Part shown: piece after piece, positions 5,478-10,767 of the stretch
Numbering within the stretch: position 1 is the stretch's first letter
Layout of the letters: every line of letters begins with the position of its first letter
Assembly (NCBI GenBank): GCA_028868455.1
Contig: JAGWUK010000049.1
Span: forward strand, 1-10,767
From: Burkholderiales bacterium
GTDB lineage: Bacteria; Pseudomonadota; Gammaproteobacteria; Burkholderiales; Burkholderiaceae_D
Direction of reading: 5' to 3'
DNA length: 10,767 nt
Notes under the pieces: model-generated
Told to the model about the DNA's origin: nothing
Databases searched by the model: none
What the model saw: only the letters and a program-made list of their open reading frames with translations
Program-made: the position numbers and the translations under genes

Positions 5478-8369
5478 TTACTGATAATCCGCCATTGGGA
5501 TGCAAGAACAGAACAGGTTACGGTCACCGTAAACATTATCTGCACGTCCGACTGGTGCCCAGTATTTTTGCTTGCGCAACGAGGCGACCGGATAAGCGGC
5601 TGTCTCGCGGCTATAGCCGTGCGCCCATTCGTCTGCCACCAGCACTTGTACAGTATGCGGTGCGTTTTTCAGCGGATTGTCTTTCGCATCGAATTCGCCG
5701 GAAGCTACTTTGGCGATTTCTTCACGGATAGCAATCATCGCGTCGATGAAACGATCCAGTTCAGCTTGCGATTCACTTTCTGTCGGTTCGATCATCAACG
5801 TGCCAGGAACCGGGAAGCTCATGGTTGGCGCGTGGAAGCCGAAATCGATCAGGCGCTTGGCGACATCTTCGTTGCTGATGCCGGTGGCGTCAGTCAGTGG
5901 GCGCAGATCCAGAATGCATTCATGCGCAACCAGACCGTCATGACCGGAATACAGCACCGGATAATGCGGTGCCAGACGCTTTGCAATGTAGTTGGCAGCG
6001 AGGATCGCGGTTTCTGTTGCCGCTTTCAATCCTTCTGCGCCCATCATGGCGATATACATCCAGGAAATCGGCAAAATGCTTGCTGAACCAAATGGCGCCG
6101 CGCTCACCGCCGTGATGCCATTTTCACCGCGTTGATAGCCGGTCGATTTCTGGTTAGGCAGGAACTGCGCCAGATGCGCACCAACTGCCACCGGGCCGAC
6201 GCCTGGTCCACCGCCGCCGTGCGGAATGCAGAAAGTTTTGTGCAGATTCAGATGGCTGACGTCGCCACCAAACTTGCCCGGTGCAGCCACGCCGACCAGC
6301 GCATTCATGTTCGCACCATCGACATACACCTGACCACCGTGACTATGCACGATTTCGCACAACTGCTGGATACCTTCTTCAAACACACCATGCGTGGAAG
6401 GATAGGTCACCATCGCAGCCGCCAGATTCGCGCTATGTTGCTCAGCCTTCGCTTTCAGGTCTGCCAGATCGACGTTGCCGCGCTCATCGCAGGCGACCAC
6501 GACAACTTCCATGCCGACCATGCTGGCCGATGCCGGATTGGTGCCATGTGCCGATGAAGGAATCAGGCAGATATTGCGATGCCCTTCACCACGCGATGCG
6601 TGATATGCCTTGATCACCAGCAAACCTGCGTACTCGCCTTGAGAACCGGCGTTCGGTTGCAAGGAAACGGCAGCATAACCAGTCGCGGCGCACAACATCG
6701 CTTCCAACTGATCAATCATCTCTCTATAGCCAACGGTCTGATCGTTTGGCGCAAAAGGATGGATCGCCGAGAATTCTGGCCAGGTCACCGGAATCATTTC
6801 GCTGGTTGCATTCAGCTTCATGGTGCAGGAACCCAGCGGTATCATGCTGCGATCCAGTGCCAGATCTTTATCGGCCAGGCTGCGCAGATAACGCAGCATT
6901 TCGTGCTCGGCATGGTAGCGATTGAATACCGGATGTGCGAGGTAGGCAGAAGTGCGCGCCAGAGTGGTCGGGATCGATTCCTGAACACTGGCTTCCAACG
7001 CATCGAAGTCCAGCGCGTTACCCGCAGCGCTGGTGCCATCGGCAAAAATGCTCCACAGCAGGCCGATGTCCTCGCGGTCTACGGTTTCATCCAGAGAGAT
7101 GCCAACGTGCGTGCCATCAACATGACGCAGATTCACGCCCTTGCTTTCGGCCAGCGCATGCAATTGACCGGCATCGGCAACCTGGACAGTCAGCGTATCA
7201 AAGTAAGTCGTATTGGCAATGTGATAGCCGAGCGTGTGCAGCGCATTGGCCAGGACTGCGGTATAGCGATGCACGCGTTGTGCGATCTGGCGCAGACCGG
7301 CAGGGCCATGATACACGGCGTACATCGAGGCGATCACTGCCAGCAAGACCTGCGCGGTACAGATATTCGATGTCGCTTTTTCGCGGCGGATATGTTGTTC
7401 ACGCGTTTGCAGCGCCAGACGATAAGCCTGATTGCCCTGCGCATCCACGGTCACACCGACCAGACGACCCGGCATACTGCGTTTAAAACCGTCGCGGGTC
7501 GACATATAACCTGCATGCGGACCACCAAACCCAAGTGGAACACCAAAGCGCTGGCTATTGCCAACGACGACATCCGCGCCCCACTCGCCGGGCGGCGTTA
7601 TCAATGTCAGTGCCAGCAGGTCAGCAGCAGCAATGACCATCGCGCCTTTGGCGTGCATCGCAGCGGCGTATTCGCGGTAATCGCGCACATCGCCGTTGAC
7701 ACCCGGATATTGCAACAGCACGCCGAAGCATTCATTCTCCAGCGCTTCTTTTCCTTTGCAGATACGGACTTCGATACCCAGCGGTTTAGCGCGAGTTTCG
7801 ATGACTTCACGTGTTTGTGGCAAGACGTCATGTGCCAGATAAAACACGTTGGAATTGGATTTGCCGACACGTTGAATCAGCGTCATCGCTTCTGCCGCGG
7901 CCGTGCCTTCATCCAGCATGGACGCATTAGCGATATCCATGCCTGTCAGATCGGTGATCATCTGCTGGAAATTCAGCATGGCCTCAAGGCGGCCTTGCGA
8001 AATTTCTGGCTGATACGGCGTATACGCGGTGTACCAGGCCGGGTTCTCAAAGACATTCCGCAGGATCACGCCCGGCGTATGCGTGTTGTAATAACCTTGT
8101 CCGATGAAGGATTTCAGCACACGATTTTTGGATGCCAGTTGCTTCAGTTGCGTTAAAGCGGATTGTTCGCTTTGTGCATCGGTGAACTGCCCCAGCGGCA
8201 GGACGTCATGGCGACGGATATTCGCTGGAACGATGGCATCAATCAGTGCCGTGCGGGTCGGATAACCAAGCGTGGCAAGCATGGCTGCCTGCTCAGCGTC
8301 GGAAGGTCCGATATGACGCGCGATAAAAGCATCACGCGCTTCAAGTTGGGTCAATGTAGGACGGGTCAT
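5478..8369 (-). CDS. gcvP: Glycine dehydrogenase (aminomethyl-transferring), P protein
   Basis: 963 residues, close to the E. coli enzyme (957), of the single-chain type that fuses the alpha and beta halves. It decarboxylates glycine with pyridoxal phosphate and loads the remaining aminomethyl group onto the lipoyl arm of GcvH. The cofactor lysine is K711 in [12 protein letters not shown], followed by the glycine-rich GGGGPG (718-723). The N-terminal half shows RHIGP near residue 19, [25 protein letters not shown] and [14 protein letters not shown]. The second half shows [14 protein letters not shown] and [12 protein letters not shown]. The start ATG 8369 (MTRPT) is chosen because it gives the usual short leader before RHIGP; the frame is open further up to 8474 but that part looks unlike GcvP. 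No Shine-Dalgarno sequence precedes the start, where the mRNA is pyrimidine-rich. It is the last operon gene, 149 bases after gcvH. Confidence 0.97.
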   Translation of the reverse strand: MTRPTLTQLEARDAFIARHIGPSDAEQAAMLATLGYPTRTALIDAIVPANIRRHDVLPLGQFTDAQSEQSALTQLKQLASKNRVLKSFIGQGYYNTHTPGVILRNVFENPAWYTAYTPYQPEISQGRLEAMLNFQQMITDLTGMDIANASMLDEGTAAAEAMTLIQRVGKSNSNVFYLAHDVLPQTREVIETRAKPLGIEVRICKGKEALENECFGVLLQYPGVNGDVRDYREYAAAMHAKGAMVIAAADLLALTLITPPGEWGADVVVGNSQRFGVPLGFGGPHAGYMSTRDGFKRSMPGRLVGVTVDAQGNQAYRLALQTREQHIRREKATSNICTAQVLLAVIASMYAVYHGPAGLRQIAQRVHRYTAVLANALHTLGYHIANTTYFDTLTVQVADAGQLHALAESKGVNLRHVDGTHVGISLDETVDREDIGLLWSIFADGTSAAGNALDFDALEASVQESIPTTLARTSAYLAHPVFNRYHAEHEMLRYLRSLADKDLALDRSMIPLGSCTMKLNATSEMIPVTWPEFSAIHPFAPNDQTVGYREMIDQLEAMLCAATGYAAVSLQPNAGSQGEYAGLLVIKAYHASRGEGHRNICLIPSSAHGTNPASASMVGMEVVVVACDERGNVDLADLKAKAEQHSANLAAAMVTYPSTHGVFEEGIQQLCEIVHSHGGQVYVDGANMNALVGVAAPGKFGGDVSHLNLHKTFCIPHGGGGPGVGPVAVGAHLAQFLPNQKSTGYQRGENGITAVSAAPFGSASILPISWMYIAMMGAEGLKAATETAILAANYIAKRLAPHYPVLYSGHDGLVAHECILDLRPLTDATGISNEDVAKRLIDFGFHAPTMSFPVPGTLMIEPTESESQAELDRFIDAMIAIREEIAKVASGEFDAKDNPLKNAPHTVQVLVADEWAHGYSRETAAYPVASLRKQKYWAPVGRADNVYGDRNLFCSCIPMADYQ

Positions 8370-8518
8370 GGTGTGGGCAAATAAGGAAAGAGGAGCGCGA
8401 TCGGGAATAAACAATGAGGCAGACGGGCAGATAAGCAAGTCGGGCTGGCTGCCAGCGCATCGTGCGCAGCACAACCAGCGTGCGAAATACGCCGCCGCAG
8501 CGGCGCATTCAGGCCAGA
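8370..8518 (-). other. Structured spacer between gcvH and gcvP
   Basis: 149 bases. Just after the gcvH stop is the GC-rich hairpin CGCCGC-cgca-GCGGCG (8490-8505), followed in transcript order by GCGCA-tcg-TGCGC (8455-8467). Neither is followed by a T-run, so they are not classical terminators. They may stabilise the gcvH message or reduce gcvP output; this is inference. Confidence 0.5.
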
Positions 8519-8896
8519 TCAGCCGATGTTTTTGGCGTAGTCTTCAGCACTCATCAGACCGTCAACATCTGCTGCATTTGCAGGTTTCAACTTAAACATC
8601 CATGCGCTGAACGCATCGGCATTGATGGATTCAGGTGCATCCGTAACCGCATCATTGACGGCAACGACTTCACCGGTAACTGGCGCATAAATATCGCCAG
8701 CCGCTTTAACGGATTCAACCACAGCGCAATCCTTGCCCGCAGTCAGCAACTGGCCGACTTTTGGCAAATCGACAAACACGATGTCACCCAGGGCATCTTG
8801 TGCGAATTCAGTGATACCGACAGCGATCGTGCCATCCGCTTCAACGCGTACCCATTCGTGGGAGGCTGTGTATTTCAGTTCGGCGGGAATGTTCAT
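8519..8896 (-). CDS. gcvH: Glycine cleavage system H protein (lipoyl carrier)
   Basis: 125 residues, a usual length for GcvH. It carries the aminomethyl intermediate between GcvP, GcvT and lipoamide dehydrogenase on a lipoylated lysine. The lipoyl site is K64 within [19 protein letters not shown], and the N-terminus [13 protein letters not shown] is characteristic. The start ATG 8896 is chosen because GGAG (8903-8906 on the opposite strand) lies 6 bases upstream; an in-frame TTG at 8908 would overlap that site. The gene lies second in the operon, 179 bases after gcvT and 149 before gcvP. K64 would need lipoylation by enzymes encoded elsewhere. Confidence 0.97.
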   Translation of the reverse strand: MNIPAELKYTASHEWVRVEADGTIAVGITEFAQDALGDIVFVDLPKVGQLLTAGKDCAVVESVKAAGDIYAPVTGEVVAVNDAVTDAPESINADAFSAWMFKLKPANAADVDGLMSAEDYAKNIG

Positions 8897-8902
8897 GAGT
8901 GG

Positions 8903-8906
8903 CTCC
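8903..8906 (-). promoter_or_regulatory. Ribosome-binding site fixing the gcvH start
   Basis: GGAG on the - strand, 6 bases before ATG 8896. It excludes the in-frame TTG at 8908, which would overlap it. Confidence 0.7.
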
Positions 8907-8945
8907 AAAAAAAATAGAATAATGATTAAGTTATTAATTACTCAG

Positions 8946-9043
8946 GATTGACGCAAACTTGGTACAGAAAGCTAACGCGATCAAGGTATGGCAGGCAGAT
9001 CGACTAAGCGCCACACCAACAACGCGCCAGATTTGCGTCAATC
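8946..9043. repeat. Inverted-repeat element of about 98 bp between gcvT and gcvH
   Basis: Left arm 8946-8962 (GATTGACGCAAACTTGG) and right arm 9027-9043 are inverted copies over 17 bp with one two-base mismatch, CT on one side against TC on the other. The perfect part is 12 bp (GATTGACGCAAA). The 64-base interior holds a smaller stem CGATC/GATCG. The arms share GACGCAAA and the CT/TC mismatch with the element at 4963-5066, and the total length is similar. No flanking direct repeat is evident. It lies inside the gcv transcript and would fold in the RNA. Confidence 0.5.
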
Positions 9044-9075
9044 ACAATACTGAATGAATGCTGAAAAATGCTGAA

Positions 9076-10206
9076 TTACGCGACCAATATTTTGCCGTTA
9101 CGGACGAACGGCAATTTCACTACGGAAGCAGCCAGTTGTTTGTCACGGATCACGACTTGCACCGTATCTCCGATCGCCACGCCCATCGGCAATCTTGCCA
9201 GCGCAATCGCCTGTTGCATAGTCGGGCTGAATGTACCACTGGTGATTTCACCTTCGCCCTGGGCGCACAGCACTTTTTGATGCGCGCGCAGAATGCCGCC
9301 TTTTTCGCGCAGAATCAAGCCGAGGAACTGGGCGTTCTGGCCTTGTTCCTGCAAAGCTTTTTTGCCGACAAAGTCGCGCTCACTGACCAGATCAATGGTC
9401 CACGCCAGACCGGCATCAAGAGGATTGACGCTTTCATCCATGTCCTGACCGTACAGGTTCATGCCAGCTTCCAGACGCAAGGTATCGCGTGCACCGAGAC
9501 CGGCAGGTTTAACGCCGGCTGCGGCCAATGCATTCCAAAGTTCTTCGACACGATTCGCAGCAACGGCAATTTCAAAACCGTCTTCGCCGGTATAACCGGT
9601 ACGTGCCACCATAACTTCGCCAAACGTCGTGTCTGGAACGATGACGGCATTAAACGGTTTGATTTCGGCGCTGGCGGCTTTGGTTTCCGGCAAAACTTCC
9701 CAGGCTTTGGCGCGCGCATTTGGGCCCTGTACGGCAACCAGAGCAAACGCATTCTCGCCATCGCGACGTTGTGTAATGCTCAGGCCGCTATTGGTTTCTG
9801 CATTCCGCGCAGTCATCCATGCCACGTCTTTTTCAGCCGTACCGGCATTAACCACCAGACGGAACCAGTTTTCGCTAAAGAAATAAATGATCAGATCGTC
9901 AATGACTGTGCCTTCCGGCTTCAGCATGCAGGAGTACAGCGCCTTACCCGGCACTTGCAATTTATCGACATTGTTGGCGACCAGCCCACGCAGGAAGCTG
10001 CGGACGTTTTCACCCCGGATATCGACCACACACATGTGGGAAACATCAAACATGCCGCAATCAGTGCGGACAGCGTGATGTTCTTCGATTTGGGAACCAT
10101 AGTTGACCGGCATATCCCAACCACCGAAATCGACCATTTTTGCGCCAGCCGCGCGATGGACTGCGTTGAGGGGAGTTACCTTGAGTGATGTCGCTGCTTG
10201 CGTCAT
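9076..10206 (-). CDS. gcvT: Aminomethyltransferase (glycine cleavage T protein)
   Basis: 376 residues. It releases ammonia from the aminomethyl-lipoyl GcvH and transfers the carbon to tetrahydrofolate, giving 5,10-methylene-THF. Conserved parts in order: [20 protein letters not shown] (25-44), DVSHM near 54-58, the folate-site loop [13 protein letters not shown] (94-106) with the conserved aspartates, [33 protein letters not shown], and the C-terminal barrel with [10 protein letters not shown]. Length is slightly above E. coli GcvT (364). The start ATG 10206 has GAGG (10212-10215 on the opposite strand) 5 bases upstream. It is first in the operon, directly downstream of a tandem glycine riboswitch, so expression should respond to glycine. 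Confidence 0.97.
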   Translation of the reverse strand: MTQAATSLKVTPLNAVHRAAGAKMVDFGGWDMPVNYGSQIEEHHAVRTDCGMFDVSHMCVVDIRGENVRSFLRGLVANNVDKLQVPGKALYSCMLKPEGTVIDDLIIYFFSENWFRLVVNAGTAEKDVAWMTARNAETNSGLSITQRRDGENAFALVAVQGPNARAKAWEVLPETKAASAEIKPFNAVIVPDTTFGEVMVARTGYTGEDGFEIAVAANRVEELWNALAAAGVKPAGLGARDTLRLEAGMNLYGQDMDESVNPLDAGLAWTIDLVSERDFVGKKALQEQGQNAQFLGLILREKGGILRAHQKVLCAQGEGEITSGTFSPTMQQAIALARLPMGVAIGDTVQVVIRDKQLAASVVKLPFVRNGKILVA

Positions 10207-10232
10207 AAGAGCCTCGTTACCAGAATAGAAGG

Positions 10233-10284
10233 GACGAACAAACGCACACTGACGAACATGGTTCGTCGCATGCGAAAAATCGCA
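10233..10284 (-). promoter_or_regulatory. Presumed riboswitch expression platform before gcvT
   Basis: Downstream of aptamer 2 the RNA can form TGCGA-tttt-TCGCA (10284-10271) and GACGAAC-cat-GTTCGTC (10267-10251). A second GTTCGTC (10239-10233) offers an alternative partner for the same GACGAAC. No U-run follows, so control of translation or of an RNA switch seems likelier than intrinsic termination. The function is inferred. Confidence 0.45.
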
Positions 10285-10289
10285 GACCC

Positions 10290-10504
10290 CTCTGTCCTGG
10301 TACCTGAGAGATTACGAGAGCGATGGATGATCGCGACCTCGTGCGCACCTTCGGTGGGTAGCCCGCCAAGTTGCAGCCGCTACCGCTCTCCAGAGTATGG
10401 GGTAAGTTTAACCACCCCGTTGATCGGTCCTTTTGCCTGAGAGTTTGTTGGGTGTTAGCCCCTTCGGCGGCAGCGGTTGTCGTCTCGCTGCGCTCTCCCG
10501 ATCA
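10290..10504 (-). promoter_or_regulatory. Tandem glycine riboswitch
   Basis: Two glycine aptamers are read on the - strand. Aptamer 1 (10504-10421) is closed by P1 TGATCGG/CCGATCA and contains GGGAGAGC, GCCGAAGGGGC and CTCTCAGGCAAAAGGACC, the conserved glycine-binding core. Aptamer 2 (10395-10290) is closed by CTCTG/CAGAG and contains GGAGAGCGG, CACCGAAGGTGCG and CTCTCAGGTACCAGGACAG. They are joined by a 25-base linker able to form the small hairpin GGGGT/ACCCC. Glycine riboswitches usually activate gcv operons when glycine is abundant, which fits the gene order here. The end of aptamer 2 is 83 bases before the gcvT start. Confidence 0.95.
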
Positions 10505-10513
10505 AGTAGCGCG

Positions 10514-10542
10514 ATTATATAAGGCTTACCTGAGGTTGGATA
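10514..10542 (-). promoter_or_regulatory. Promoter of the gcv operon
   Basis: On the - strand a perfect TATAAT (10519-10514) lies 10 bases before the first riboswitch stem, so RNA would start near 10507. The best -35 at 17-base spacing, TATCCA (10542-10537), is poor, so an activator may help or the promoter may be weak. Confidence 0.6.
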
Positions 10543-10596
10543 TATTCAAACCCAAATATTTGCCAAATCTGGCGACAAATTAGCAAGACAACAAGC

Positions 10597-10767
10597 CTAT
10601 TTGGCTGGCTGCAACAGTAAAAAATGCCGCGTATGTGCTTTCACGTCTTGCTCGCTCAGATATTGCGGCACATATTTGCCTTCCGCAAACAAAGCCGCCT
10701 GATCGTTGTAATGCGCGTCAAACAAGACGCCGCTCTGACCGACAGGATTAATGCCTACGCTATGATC
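10597..10767 (-). CDS. Penicillin acylase family protein, C-terminal fragment
   Basis: The - strand is open from the window edge to TAG at 10599-10597, giving the last 56 residues. The segment NPVGQSGVLFDAHYNDQ followed by FAEGKYVPQYLSEQDV matches the end of the penicillin amidase family, whose usual form is GQSGNP.SPHY.DQ, then W..G.Y.P. These are exported N-terminal nucleophile hydrolases that cleave amide bonds of beta-lactams, acyl-homoserine lactones or other acylated compounds. The catalytic serine and signal peptide would be outside the window, so the substrate cannot be judged. The usual NP.SPHY is VLFDAHY here. Its stop lies just upstream of the gcv promoter, same strand; no strong terminator separates them. 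Confidence 0.72.
   Translation of the reverse strand, partial: DHSVGINPVGQSGVLFDAHYNDQAALFAEGKYVPQYLSEQDVKAHTRHFLLLQPAK

Noticed and set aside
5300..5731. 143-codon + strand frame across the gcv terminator
   Set aside because: It runs through the terminator and into antisense gcvP, with no ribosome-binding site and no family resemblance.
6579..8156. 525-codon + strand frame opposite gcvP
   Set aside because: It lies entirely antisense to a clearly functional gcvP with full conserved motifs; the translation looks like no known protein and has shadow-type composition.
8370..8474. 35-residue N-terminal extension of GcvP
   Set aside because: The frame is open but the residues do not resemble GcvP, and ATG 8369 gives the usual N-terminus before RHIGP.
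8910..8945. Separate promoter for gcvH in the AT-rich stretch
   Set aside because: Several loose -10-like hexamers occur, but none has a matching -35 at good spacing, and AT-rich sequence gives such matches by chance.
9058..10188. 376-codon + strand frame opposite gcvT
   Set aside because: It mirrors gcvT almost end to end; gcvT has all family motifs, and the antisense translation has no recognisable domain or ribosome-binding site.
1..10767. CRISPR array, tRNA, rRNA or phage genes
   Set aside because: No regularly spaced direct repeats, no tRNA or rRNA conserved blocks and no phage-type proteins were seen on either strand.

Overview
The window looks like chromosomal DNA from a betaproteobacterium, most likely Burkholderiales and possibly Oxalobacteraceae (Herminiimonas/Janthinobacterium-like). 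This rests on moderate GC content, the gcvT-gcvH-gcvP order behind a tandem glycine riboswitch, and the general look of the proteins; no database search was possible. All full-length genes read as intact.

Left part (1-3589, + strand): the last 49 residues of a GGDEF-domain protein are followed by a tight four-gene ABC importer operon of the phosphonate/selenate (Phn-like) type: a periplasmic binding protein, an ATPase and two homologous permeases. Neighbouring genes overlap by 1, 4 and 4 bases, so translation is probably coupled. No phosphonate-degradation or selenium-metabolism gene lies in the window, so the substrate is open.

Middle (3590-5477): a small exported Cache-domain protein (+) and a small exported stand-alone TonB-C-terminal-domain protein (-) converge on a shared bidirectional terminator. 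A 658-base gene-free stretch follows. It contains a MITE-like element of about 104 bp with near-perfect 26-bp terminal inverted repeats, an internal hairpin and flanking 5-bp direct repeats.

Right part (5426-10542, - strand): the glycine cleavage operon gcvT-gcvH-gcvP is read leftward from a promoter with a perfect TATAAT -10 box. It runs through a tandem glycine riboswitch and ends at a strong intrinsic terminator. GcvP decarboxylates glycine, the lipoyl arm of GcvH carries the aminomethyl group, and GcvT passes the one-carbon unit to tetrahydrofolate; the lipoamide dehydrogenase (L protein) is not in the window. The two spacers inside the operon are unusually long (149 and 179 nt) and structured. 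The one between gcvT and gcvH holds a second inverted-repeat element of about 98 bp whose arms share the core GACGCAAA with the MITE-like element. At the right edge is the C-terminal end of a penicillin-acylase-family protein (-).

The least explained items are the two related inverted-repeat elements, the alternative pairing available downstream of the riboswitch, the unusual riboswitch linker hairpin, and the substrate of the ABC transporter. No clearly new defence or mobile system is visible.
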